A stretch of DNA of 64,000 nucleotides from NCBI GenBank assembly GCA_037783545.1, contig JBBELK010000570.1, positions 868,001 to 932,000 on the forward strand, written 5' to 3'. This DNA comes from Henricia sp. BOLD:AAB3569 (lineage: Eukaryota > Echinodermata > Asteroidea > Spinulosida > Echinasteridae). How positions within the stretch are numbered: the stretch's first letter is position 1; every line of letters begins with the position of its first letter. The translations under genes and the position numbers were made by a program. The notes beneath the pieces were generated by a model that saw nothing but the letters and a program-made list of their open reading frames with translations, was not told where the DNA came from and ran no database searches. Positions 22,271 to 35,300 of this stretch are shown here, piece by piece.

Positions 22271-22879
22271 TAGTTATTTAACATCGTGTTTTTCAATATA
22301 CTATATATCAGTGTGCACGATAGACCGTATGGTTGTGCCATTGAAGTGCTTACCTCCGAAAATTTATCGAAATCCGTGTCGAAATCAAGAAACACAAGAA
22401 TACCTTCAAGAAATTTATTAGTATAAACACCTTGCCCCCTTAATTGTTCTGAGGAGTTTATATTGGCTAGGAGGCAGACGGAGCAGCCTCCGATTCTAGG
22501 AATAATCATTGTTATAAGGCAATGTCGCAAGAAACGTCAATGAGTTTACATTACGAAAACGGTATATTTCTAGCAGATTGCGTTTGCAGCTCAAATTCCG
22601 TATACATTAATACATCTTCGGCACTCGTACCACAATAAGCGCAAGCATGTGCGTAGTTTAAGAATTAGTTAAGATAATTGTCTTACAAAATATACTGCAG
22701 GTTACAGTAAATAATACCCGTTTTACTTTCTTTTCTTGCTTTAAAAAGACTGTACAACGTGAAGAAGAGCACTTAAAAAAAAATCTAGCCGATCCAAATT
22801 AAATTCCCTAGATAGGAAACAAAATTCACAACCTTACCAGGTGAAAAATATTACATGTACAATCAAAGATCATAGCGCA

Positions 22880-23010
22880 GTTGGCGCAAGATAGACGCGC
22901 CTCGTGTCCATTTGAAATGCTTCTTGCGGAATGCTGCTGTAACCATTCGGCACCACACAGATTACACCACGAGAAACATGTCAAACAGACACGAGGCGCG
23001 TCTAGTTTGC
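22880..23010. mobile_element. Small palindromic element
   Basis: AGACGCGCCTCGTGTC at ~22892 and its complement at ~22989 bracket ~80 bp. The short TAGCGCAGTTGGC nearby looks like a tRNA A box but no B box follows. Confidence 0.55.
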
Positions 23011-23155
23011 CTAACTAAAAATAATGGTGCCTTGTATTTCACTTAACATGAATGTTCTACCTTGCAAGCATAATCACATACGGTGCTATATTATTTTTGA
23101 TTACAGTACACATTTTGCCGTGTCTGAAATATGTCTTCCAATTTGCCGTCGTTCC

Positions 23156-23388
23156 TCACTCTTTTTCATTGACTAAACGTTGGCGAGCAGTTTTCCGTAT
23201 AAAGTACAGAGCCGGGCTACTGCACAAAATAACCAATATGCCTAATACCAGAGACACGCCCATGACGTGGTTGCGAAATTGGTCAATACTGTACACCATA
23301 CAGGAACCCCTTTCGTCGCACATAGACTGCCACACCATGCAACTGCCGTCAACAAACACAGCGTACACCATGGGCCCGATCAAGCCAC
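23156..23388 (-). CDS. OATP exon 10 (TM11-TM12, C-terminus)
   Basis: Acceptor TCCCCGCAG. Encodes GLIGPMVYAVFVDGSCMVWQ with the conserved cysteine-tryptophan pair, then RGSCMVYSIDQFRNHVMG, the last helix and a basic cytoplasmic tail ending NEKE before TGA at 23158-23156. No canonical AATAAA was found close downstream. Confidence 0.94.
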
Positions 23389-26300
23389 CTGCGGGGAATA
23401 CAAAAAGAGAAGGTTTTATTCAAAAACTATTTTGTATGCCTCTTTATAATAAACGAACACCCATTAGATGCAAGAATATGTGCTTTACACAGTCATGGAT
23501 CATGTCTCATGTTGACGCTGGTAACAAAGTCTTTGCGACTCGGCAGAAAAAAAAGCTCAAGTATTTTTAAGGAAATATAGTAAAACCTCATTCCTATATT
23601 CATGTTTCTTCGGCAGATCAACACTTTTGACTATTACGTTCTGTAAATTTCAATCATTCTTACCTAGACCCGAGCACAGTCGATTAAACCCCAAAGCAGC
23701 CGTTTTGTCCTTTGGTTCAACGAATCTGAACAGCATAAAAAAAAATTCGTATTTACAACATGATTTCCGGTGTTAAATGCGAGATAGTCACGACACAGAA
23801 GTCAAAACTTACTTTCTAACAAACCGAGACCACTCCAAACCCAGCTCCTTCGTAGATCACTGGTACAGGTGCGTTTGCAAGAGATGCTGACGCACGTACC
23901 CGTCTTGCAAGAATGTTATCCCAAAATGCAATTCGCTTACAAAATCTGCACTGGCGTTCAGCCCAAACCGCAGACGTACCGTCAGCTTTAGATCGCACCT
24001 CTTCCGGCCTCCCACTGCCCCCCGGCCTTAACCATCCTATAGACGGATTTTACATAATCGTTCTGCGCACTTCCGCATTGAAGCCGAGGCTTTTCGTGTC
24101 AAATCGGCAGTTCGCATGCAATACAAGTCCAGTATTCTTGGGTTTCACTTGGCTTGACAACAATTACTATCCGCCAATACTGTGTCCATACTATGGAACG
24201 CCAAAGACCTAACCCTAACCCTTAACCCCTAACCCTAACCCAAAAAATAATTCAACACTGATAATTTAATGTTGACGGATATTTTCGCAAATGTTGCGCG
24301 AGAAAAAAAGTTGGCATGACTTATAATTTGCTAGACTGTTTAAAACTGGCATACCGTGCTTTTGTTGGCAAATTTTTAAAAATGTTGAGACTTGCTTTTC
24401 AGGGTTGACGGCAGAATTATGTATTGAATTATTTCCGCATTAGCGGCCATAGTATGGAAACAGTAATGGCGAATAGCAACCGTTGTCAAGCCAAGTGAAA
24501 CCCAAGAATTGTTAAGTAACTGAGTACGAGTGTGTACACGTGTTGTTGCGTGCATGTATGACTAATTGCGCCTTAGCTTAGGAGAATGAACTAGAAAGAG
24601 GCTCTTCGTGTTAAACTACGTAAGTGATCGGTCTCAAATTGGTTAAATTGGGATTCGTATATTAAACTGGAGTTTTAGGTTCAAAATACCGACCCAAGCT
24701 TGAAATTATAAAATAAGAAAGAAAAAAGCCAATTACTAAATTACGCAACATAAAACGACTAACATTTTAAAGTCTATTGTCGCTTTTTTTCGAACTTCCA
24801 TGGTACAATCAACATCTGTCTGATCATTATTGCACCTTTTTAAGGCCATTTTTGTTTCCTTCTCCAAACTATTACCCGTTTCAAATATAAAATAGTATAC
24901 TTTCCAAGTTAAAATTAAAGTTGCACTGCCCGTGTTTGGGCCGATTTGGGCGTACAATTTTTTTTAAAAGTTAAATAGGTATTTTTCTAGAATAGAAAAA
25001 GTTATCAGCTTTCATTTGGTACCAAGAACGTAAAAATCCGTCAAGGATTAATGCCAGTCGATTAAAAACAAGAAATGATTAAATGGCTGGCAGGTCATTT
25101 AATCGACAGGGTTATGACGTAAATGTACATGTCCGCGTACATGTGTACATTGTACACATACTATGTACATATGAGCGTACGCGCACATGTACAACATGTG
25201 AAGCACGTTTCAAGAAAAAGGCTTGTATCTCCAATTCCCGACGTCGGAAATTTACGTTTTTGATATTTTTCGTTACAGAGACACGTAAGCTTTCTAATTT
25301 CGTTCGCTTGTGTAAATTATTTTTTTTAATCCTTTTACCGAAACACGGGCAATGCAACTTTAATGTCACTCGAGTTTTATTACATACGTGGGTTTTCATA
25401 ATAAAACAAAAATAATACCTGAGGAACAAAATAAGCTGTGGAACGCCGGCCATCATAATAAATATCGTTTGTAGAAACTGGACTGCAATGAACGATACCA
25501 AGTTACTGCACCGGAACTCACAAATACCGTTCATGGCCGAACCGGAGCCCTGAATACACGAACAGTTCTGGTACCACGCCTAAATAAAGGTAGTAATAAA
25601 GAAATATAATGATAGAATTTCGCGTGATTATTCATTGACATTGGACGGCAAGGCGCGTTTGGCATACACATTGCCATCTATTGACATCAGTTGAATGTAG
25701 AAACTGACGCCATTTTGTACGTTAAAATAATGAAGGCGTTTGCATTTCAAACTTACTGGACCGACGCACGCTGTACCTTTGTACAAGCTAAATATCCGTT
25801 TAACCCATCATGTCCGCACCTTTGTGTCCGCACCAATGTGTCCGAAAAACCATTTGCGGATAAACGGACACGATCGTCCTGTACATATAAATGTTTTTTT
25901 TCCCGATTTGTTATATATGTGACAGCCAAATGACAGTGCAGTGGGCACTTTTGAGGAATCCTTGGTTTCAAAACCAGAAAGAAACAATAATAGTAATAAT
26001 AATAATAATAAAACAACCTTTTAGCAAAGACACTTACGTCATCTGTGGTACCATTGCAGCCAGCATGACAAGGAGAGATGAATATGACGTCATTGGTGAC
26101 GTCACAGACCGGCTGGTACGAAGCGGCCGTACAGCTGCAATTAGCGTTGCACTCTGCAACCAGCGAAACATCCGTCAAACTTTTCGTACAATTATAGAGA
26201 GAAATATTGAAAATCCTAAGGAAATGTTTTTCGCAGGTGGTAAAAAACTCATGTCATTCAGTGAATTGTGTTGGATGAAACAATTTCGAAAAAGACTTAC

Positions 26301-29300
26301 ATACTAATTTCAGATATGGATCTTTGCCTGTTTTGTACAACAGGCAAGTTTGAGCTAGCTCAATAAAACGAGCATGTTGGCTTCCACATTCTACATGGTA
26401 CATGTTTTAGGAATAAACATGAATTTATAATGAATATGTATTTCACCTTTGACCCTGGTACCCGATGGTCACGCCTGCCACGGATGGGTTGTTGCATCCA
26501 AGGAAAAACATAAGCACTGTGCCGACCAGTCCGGCTAGGATGCAACTCAGGGCAAAAACGAACATTGACGTGTAGCTCATGTGGGATTTACGAATAATTA
26601 GGCCGCCTAGAATCCATCCAATACCGTAAGGAGGGACGAGGGTTACTCCTGTTTGGTGGCGAAAAATGAACCGAGAACAAGATATATGGTCAAAATTTAA
26701 GTGTTTTTTAAAAATCCCTGTACTTGTTTGACTGAAATTACCTACTTGGCCCTATACAAATTAGATGTTCAGATCCATTATAAATGAAAGCAACAAACCA
26801 ATTATATAATCTAATGTAATTAGACCCCACAAGGCAATGACCTCATAGTTTGTTTACATGTACGCTTATGTGGCCCAATATACCCAGTGGTTCCCCGACA
26901 CACTCGTGGACATGTGAACGTGGAAACTTGGCGTGGTGCCACTGTGTTAGGTGCATGTATTCTCACTTGATACTTCCAAAAGTCATTGTGCCGTCAAATT
27001 AGCATGCTAGTCCGGTCAATTTGCGGGAAAATTGTGCCTGACTAAATGCAATAGAATGTATTCCAACACAGGCTGGTGTATACAAAATCATTTATTAACA
27101 TCCTGACAATTTAATATTTTTCATTTAGTGGAAACATGATTTTTTTTCCCCACCAATTCGCGGTAAATTTTGTTTTTTACACATTACATTGAGGGCACTT
27201 CTTCGTCTGTTACCTGTGAGGAATCCGTTTACATTATATGATTTTGACAATTTGCATTTTGTTTTCATTTTATTTATTGCCCAGTCATTGTCCGTAAATA
27301 CCCATCATTTACACATGCACTTGAAATTAAAATAAGGCCGCGGACTCGGACTGGTGAGGATTCGGATGTTTGCTGGACTCGGACTCGAAAAGTGGGGACT
27401 CGACTACAGCTCTGCCATTTATCATCACATTACATAATACAAGAATGAATGTCCGACTTGACTGCAGCGAGCAACTCCGTGAGGAAAACAAAAACATATG
27501 AAGGAGCATGTCAGTTGTATAAACTCTACCCGCCTGGCTGCGTTTATATGAAGGATTATTCGCCATTGCATTTTTATCTGGAGGTGGTTTACTTTGGCTT
27601 GCAAGGAAGGAAAAAAAACAGTATTATGTAATACGGAGATGATTAACAGGTTCATGCCAAAACAACAATTATTTATGTACTTCTGTGTTGTCAACGTGCT
27701 TTTGTAAAAAGAAATTGCCAAATTTCTTTTAGAAATGAGAGCGTTTTCCTCAAGCAAGCACCTGATTTTTTCAGACACCGCCATGCATCTGCTCGCAAGC
27801 GGTCGTGATTACCACCCATCTACTTTTGCGAAACATGTAGGGTGAAATATGTTTATGAAACAAATGTTTATGGAACTAAGCCGCTGACATAATGACAGGC
27901 TCCGTACATTTGTTGGAGAATATGTTTTTTTTTTCTTCTTTTTTAAGACAATTTATTTTACTATTCTTTCAACAAAAAAACATGTGCGCCTACTGGTACA
28001 GATGTGGCCGAGATTTTTACAAGGCAGGTTTTTAAATATTTATTTTTAAGTTTAATATGTAATGCTGCTGTTCCTTTTTAAAAAAGTTTTCCAATCATGT
28101 AATCTGTCTTTAAACATAGTACATGTATTGCAACTCGCGCTAAAATTTTCGTTTGCGCGAATGCAGAGCGAACAGATGGCTAGCTCTACATTTTCAAGAA
28201 TCCTTCCAGATTCACAGTACACAGGCCTACGTGTACACAATGTAGGCCTACATGCAGCACAGACAAAAAGGTAGTGTACAATGGGGAGTAAGTACGCGCG
28301 CGGAACTTAGTCTCTCCACCAGCAATGAAATGATGTATCGCTGCGGTGTAAAGAAAAGCGCCAACGGGAACGGAAATCATCGGCATACAACGTAGGTGGC
28401 GCTATCGTCCCTGATGGTTTCCTGAGCAAACTTTACGTGTTATTGGCCATGCAATCCGCGAAGCGATTACGTAAAGTTGGTTTTCTGACTAAAAATGGTT
28501 TCCAATACCGGTCCTCATATTTGTGTTCGTATGTGTAATATGAGGTCCGGGAACCAGTCCAGTAAACAATCGAGAAGAAACCGGTTTGTTTGCTGCCACC
28601 AAGCGTCTCAAAAGTCTCACATTATACCTCAGTGCATTAGGGTGTTTCGCGTGCTTTTATTAATTTAAGTACTTTCAGTGACGTGATATGTATTCATCAA
28701 CTTGCAAACATGTTAATGCCGAGTATGAGACTGCCGGTTAAAAAGGCTAGATTAAAAAAGATGTTTTTTTACGCCCATAAACACGTCAATTTTGCTCGAT
28801 GTAGCGTGTATATGTACAGCACGCGTGGGTTTTGGGCCTACAATAATGGTCCTGTACCATAAGCCTAATTTTCTGATTTTTCTTTAACACATTTAACACT
28901 CAGAACAAAGACTACCATTTTTTTTCTGGCTCTTTATAGCTTTTAACTACTTTGTCTTTTAAAACAAAGTAACGAGTATTGCACAAAATCTGTCACATAT
29001 GGGAATCGAACTGGGGACATTCATAATAGAAGTCTGTCACTCTAACCACTACACCAAGCGAACTCGCTGCAGGCTCATCACTTTTTAATGAATTCAACCG
29101 TAACCGTAACCCTAACCTTGTACCCCTACCCTAGTTTCTTTTCAAGACGTTCAATTAAATTATCATATGGTCTGTAATAACAACGAATAATGGTCCAGGA
29201 CCATACTTGTCGGCCAGAATCTCATATACATGCCGTATGTACAAGCTTGGTTTGGGGCGGGGCAGGGGCTGAGCGGTTGGAGGGGCGAGGATACAAATCT

Positions 29301-32300
29301 AACCTGCCAGAAGATTAGCAAAAGACGCAGTGACTTCAAACTGCGACTCCAGATACTTGGCGAAGAATGTTGAGAAACCGAACACTACACAGCTCTGCAG
29401 GGCCATTCCCAACGTGATGAACATGAGCACGGGGCTGCTTAACAGACGACGATAGGTTTTAGCGAGACCTTTTGTCAAAAGAACATTCAATGCCTTTTGT
29501 ATGCCATTTTACATTTCATAGTATAATGTTTTCAAAAGGGCATGCTTTGTAAAATGATAAAAAAAGGACGGACACTTACACCTCAGAATTGTTTTAACTA
29601 TTTGCCAAGAACATAAACGTACTTGTTTTCAAATGAGACATTTAGATCAACGTTTAGATATCGAACAAAATAAATACTGTACATTTTTCGAAATATTGGC
29701 AGTCCAAACGTCAAGTTACAGATTGATCGAACTAACTCACGCAAACGTACAGCAGAATGACTGTCCATGTGATACATTCTAGTCATATTATATATCTTTG
29801 GTATGACTTGAGGACCAATTTTTGCCTTCAGTAAATTTAAATAGGTTGTTGTTAATATTATTTCTTACAGCATATTAGAAAAGTGTACCTTGTTTACTTT
29901 AGATCGACAAAAGGGAAAGTAGGAAAAACGTTGATAAAAAAATGCTGACCTTTTATAACCCCTTCTGTGACGACTGACTCTCGGCCACCAGTGTTATCAT
30001 CATCTAAAAAAAGACCATCGTAAACATCAACAGTTATCCGTATTGTAGTCGAGTTCATTTGCCCTTTAAATCTTTCAAAGTACTACAGACGATGTACAAG
30101 CAATTATACCAAACACCATAGACTACGTGCAGGTTATACCATTTTGTAATGCACCTATCAATTGTTTCCCCCCCCCCCCCCCCCCCCCAGGCTACCCCAT
30201 AAGAGGTGGGATTGTCATTTTTTGCCCGACCCCTGGGGCAACATTTAGGTGACAAAAATCCCCACCCTCGGCTGCAAAACATGCGCGTCTCGTATACAAA
30301 TGCACAGACGAAGGGTCAAATGCCCCACTCTGGGGCATGAAAAAGTGACCAGGCCGGGGGGGGGGGACAATTGATAAATGCTCCTGGACGAAAGACACAT
30401 CGAATTACATTGTATAGCAAGGATAGGAACCAAACAGCCTTTCCGCATTTCACTCAAGCAGTATTTACGAAAGTGTCTATGTCGGGATCAAATTTGGAAT
30501 TATAAACGACTATTAATATAATTATACATGACTATTGGCCTGTATATAAAAGATCAAATCAGCACGGCCAATTTGTCAAAGGAATTATTTGGTTGAGCAG
30601 GCATAATGTCGTCAACTGCAATTATCATCACATTTTTCTCGATAAAGCCAGGTTTGAAACCCGATTTGTTACCCGAGTTCTCTTCGTTCGTTGTACCGCC
30701 ATCATTAAGCTTCGTCTCTTCCTCTTCAAGAGGCTGACTCGCCCCAGGCTCCGCGGCTAGACGTCTGGGTAGTCGCTTCGGAAACCCAAAGAGTGGTACC
30801 GAGCTGATCAGGAAAGGGACAGCGGAGATGAAAATGGCTAGCCACCAAGCTCCCACCCAGGTCGGGTGCTCTGGGGACGGGAGCTCGGTATCGGCTTCTA
30901 AACGGTTGAAATCCACCCAGAGAGTCAGAGATGCCGAGGTGATGAAGAACCCCACAATGGTACCAACGCCGTACATGCTCTCTATAATGCCTGTGGACAA
31001 CACACAACCATGACAACAGCATCGCTATACTAGCTCGAACATGGCACTCGGTTATAAAGCAACACTATGAGGGAAAAACTAGCTTAATTTCCAGTGGCGG
31101 ATCCAGCCTCATTCCTGTATTTTAGTGAGGCTGAATCCGCTACTAAAATTTCAGGCAATTAGTAAGTACACTTTCTCATGTACCTACATACAAAGCAGTG
31201 GTTTCCGTCCTGCAAATGTCATCGATGTATGAGAAGGCAAGGGCTGGAATGGCGGCGTAGCCGACGCCTATAATTACCGAACCAGCCAGAATGATGCAAA
31301 AGGCAGCGGTGTTCTCCGCACCCACAATATGATAGGAGTCGCAGTGGGTGGACACGACGTCGGTAGAGCAAACACCCCCTTCATCCGTGGTCTAATTGTT
31401 GGGGGAAAAAAGGAATTTGAGTTCATAAATTGTATATCTTTACCATCCCCAAGCGCAATTTGAGTAATATAAATTCAATATCAGAACAGAGGTTTGTTGA
31501 ATACAAACCTCTCGTTTTGAAATCATTCTCAAGACTGTTCCGCTTCAGTGATTTTCCCATACCCACCTGTTTGAACAAAGATTCCCACAGCAAAGAAATG
31601 TGACGTTTTTTTTATTTCTAGGAAATCATGCAGTTAAAGGGCCCATGACATGCTAAATAACTTCATGGCTATAATCTTCACTGTACATGATGGATTATTT
31701 ATTGAGCTAGATATTACTAATGTTCATTTTAATGTAAAATTAATAAAAGGTAGCGTTTTCTCAACTTTGAGGATTTCATTGCAGAAAATCACAGAAAGAG
31801 GGCGCTCTCTAGATCTGGGGCACATCACTTCAGGATGGGAAGACACAAGAAGAAAGTATAGAAAAGACATAAGACTGCAAACTGGAAGTGTGACAAACTG
31901 CTGCCGTATTCAACCCTATTTGTTCATGGCTTATAACAGGCAAAATGTTAAACAAACCCAAACAGCCTTGGATTACAACATTTTCAGCAAGTTGAAAAAA
32001 ACAGTGGAATTCTTTTGTACACAATAAGCCAGTTGCGTGATAGATTTGCATAAATCCTAGAGTCCTGCCTGTGCGCTATGGCGCTCGCATAATAAGAGAG
32101 TACTGCACCAGACTACCAGGCCGTTGGCAACGGTTGCCAAGTGGCAAGGGGGTGCACGCTAGAACATGTTAGCCGGCGCGAAAGTCTGTACGGTACCTGG
32201 AATACCTCGCACAGTACTCTATGCATTTTGAAGCTGGACCATCCGAAATTACATGTTGAAATTGCATGTTAAAACATGTACTCGCCATGAAATTTCGTCA

Positions 32301-35300
32301 AAATAACGAGTTAGAACGTCTTGTTTGACTCGAAATAGACGTTAACTTTGAAAGCTGGATCGTTCCCAATCTGTGCATGATAAATTCAAAAAAAAGAGTA
32401 ACGATTTCGGGTTATAAGACTGGTTTGAAGCTGCCGATTTAACGTCACGAACCCGAACGAAGGGAGACGTATACACTAGACACCAAACTTGACTTGAAAT
32501 AGGGGAAATAAGATGACATGCAGATTGTAAATCTTGCCAATATGATAAAATTAATAGCGCCGTTGATTGTTTATCCATTTGACGGAACATCGTCAGAAAT
32601 TGGCGAGTTTTACTGTTCCAAAACGCGCGTTCAACATAACAGCGAGCGACTCTCGTTTTGCGTACAAGACCGGCATACGATTTCAAATACACCTTCCGAA
32701 TTTTTTGAAAAGAAAAGGTCATGCCTGTTTGTTTCCGCAAATGATCGACGTCTCGCAGCAACTTGGGTAAAATCAAAAGTAATTCAATTATGAATTAAAA
32801 TGATTATCTAGCTACATACAAGTTACAACAGATTTTAGAAATACTTTGGCTGCAAAAACTTGACCGAGCGGTTGTTGTGTTATACGTTGTTGAGTTTGTC
32901 TATATCCGTGCGGAATACGGAATTCACCACTAAAAATTGAGATGGGAAAAAAGGGCAGGCTCTAATTTGTGGGCGACAAACAGCACCCGTAACACACTTC
33001 GATTAGAATAAAATTTTAAACAAAGACAAACAATTATATCTCCTAACAGTCCTCAGTTTCACAAATCTGTCTAGCAAACACGAACCGGGATACGATCGAC
33101 CTTTTTATTTTGGTATATTTAGTAGGCATCGCATAATTTTCGCATTTCCATTTTTCCCGGTCCACACACGCAAAATTCATGTTTCCTATTAAACCAAATC
33201 ACGTTTCCTAACCAAATTTAAACTTTATGGGGGCATAATATCATGTAATATTAGAAAGAATTAGTGGCGAGGGTGTACGGTATTTATATCTCCACTTAAT
33301 TAAGTCGCGTACGTTGATGTATTTCTCGCGATTTTACTTGGGCTTCGGAATATGCCGGTCATGTACGCAAAACGAGAGTCGCTCGCTGTCGCGTTGAACG
33401 GCGATCTGAAACAGCAAAACTCGCCAATTTCTGACGAAGTTCCGTCGAATGGATATTAAACAATCAACGGCGATATTAATTTTTTATCATATTGTGGCAA
33501 GATTTACTAGCTGCATGTCATCTTATTTCCCCTATTTCAAGTCAAGTTTGCTGTAAAGTGTATACGTCTCCCTTCGTTCGGGTTCGACGTTCAATCGGCA
33601 ACTTTGAACCGGTCTCATAACCCGAAATCGTTACTCTTTTCTTGAATTGATCATGCACAGATTGGGAACAATCCAGCTTTCAAAGTTAACGTTCATTTCG
33701 AGTCAAACAAGACGTTCTAACTCGTTATTTTGACGAAACTTCATGGCGAGTACATGTTTTAACATGCAATTTCAACATGTAATTTCGGATGGTCCAGCTT
33801 CAAAATGCATAGAGTACTGTGCGAGGTATTCCAGGTACCGTACAGACTTTCGCGCCGGCTAACATGTTCTAGCGTGCACCCCCTTGCCACTTGGCAACCG
33901 TTGCCAACGGCCTGGTAGTCTGGTGCAGTACTCTCTTATTATGCGAGCGCCATAGCGCAGAGGCAGGACTCTAGGATTTATGCAAATCTATCACGCAACT
34001 GGCTTATTGAATGTGATCATCCTGTGTTTACCTCCTGTGACACAACTTTGCTCATGAATATGCATATTTACATTCACATACAAACACAAAACATTTTTTA
34101 TTTTAGCCTCAAAACAATTCCAAAATATGATTGTTATGACTGAAACTGAGTAGAGTAGGCCTAGTTCCAGAGCATAGATTCCATTGATAAACATTTAAGG
34201 GGGTCTGGGTAAACACGTTTTGTTGGGTTTTCAACATGATTCATTCATTCATTTATAGTTTATTATAAAAACACAACTGGCAACCGTATTGGTTGAATTG
34301 CACGTGTTTTACAAAAATAAATACATATAGGGCCTATCACAAAAACAAACACCACATTAATGTAACAGTTGCTTAAACAAAATGGACCAATTACATTAAA
34401 GAAAAATTGCATAAGCCCAAAGTACAAGCTTAATCAAAAGCACAGCAACGCCAAAGGAAGTTCGCGCATGCGCGAAACAAGTGTATTATTGGCACTAAAG
34501 TCTATGTAGGAAAGCGCACACTCAAACAACTAGTGACGTCAGTGTGCTTATGATGCATCAGGTAAATTGCCATCAGGGTCACGTTCCTGTTCCTGTGCAG
34601 TATTAAACAGCCGCACAAGATACGGAACCGGGCTGTCTTTCATTCTATTGGTTTTATATTTAGGCTCTGAAAGTTTGCGTGGATTTCGCAAACGATGGCT
34701 ATGATTTTGTGAATGTGGAACCAACTTTTTAAATTGAGGTAAAAATTTCAAAGCCTTGGTCACAAAAGTATGGCACAACGTTTTCCTTCGATCTTCTAAA
34801 GTTGTTGGGGACAACTCCTGTAACGTTTCATCATAATTAAAATAAAAATTACCCAAAATTATGCGGAACGCACGTTTTTGAACCCTTTCTAATTGTTTAT
34901 TCAAAGTATTCGTTAACGCACCATTCCAAACCGGAGCCCCATATTCAAGAATTGGTCGTATATAACCTAAATAGACTGTGCTGAGGTAGTTACGGGGCTG
35001 TCCATGGTTTTTCAACAAACGGAGCATGTATAATTTTTGGTTAGACCGCTTAACAACATCAGATATGTGAAAGTCCCATTTCAAATCTTTTTGAATGTAT
35101 AGGCCTATACCGAGAAACTTAACTACATCAACGTACGAAATTTGCTGGTTATAAATAAACAAATTTTGAGGGATTCCAGGGTTGCGCATGAAAGTAACCT
35201 CCATGTGATGACACTTGCTTGGATTTAATCTCATGTTATTGTGGTTAGACCAATCCACTAACTTATCCAATGCCAACTGAGCATTACATGAGTCATTCAC

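Noticed and set aside
22870..22910. tRNA A-box-like TAGCGCAGTTGGC
   Set aside because: No B box follows at the right distance and the sequence is part of a small palindrome.
25112..25415. Long open frames on both strands downstream of OATP exon 8
   Set aside because: Read-through past the GTATTA donor into a MITE; only 25419-25579 is coding.
30055..30457. Overlapping minus-strand frames near poly-C tract
   Set aside because: Intron 3 sequence of the transporter with low-complexity C and G runs.
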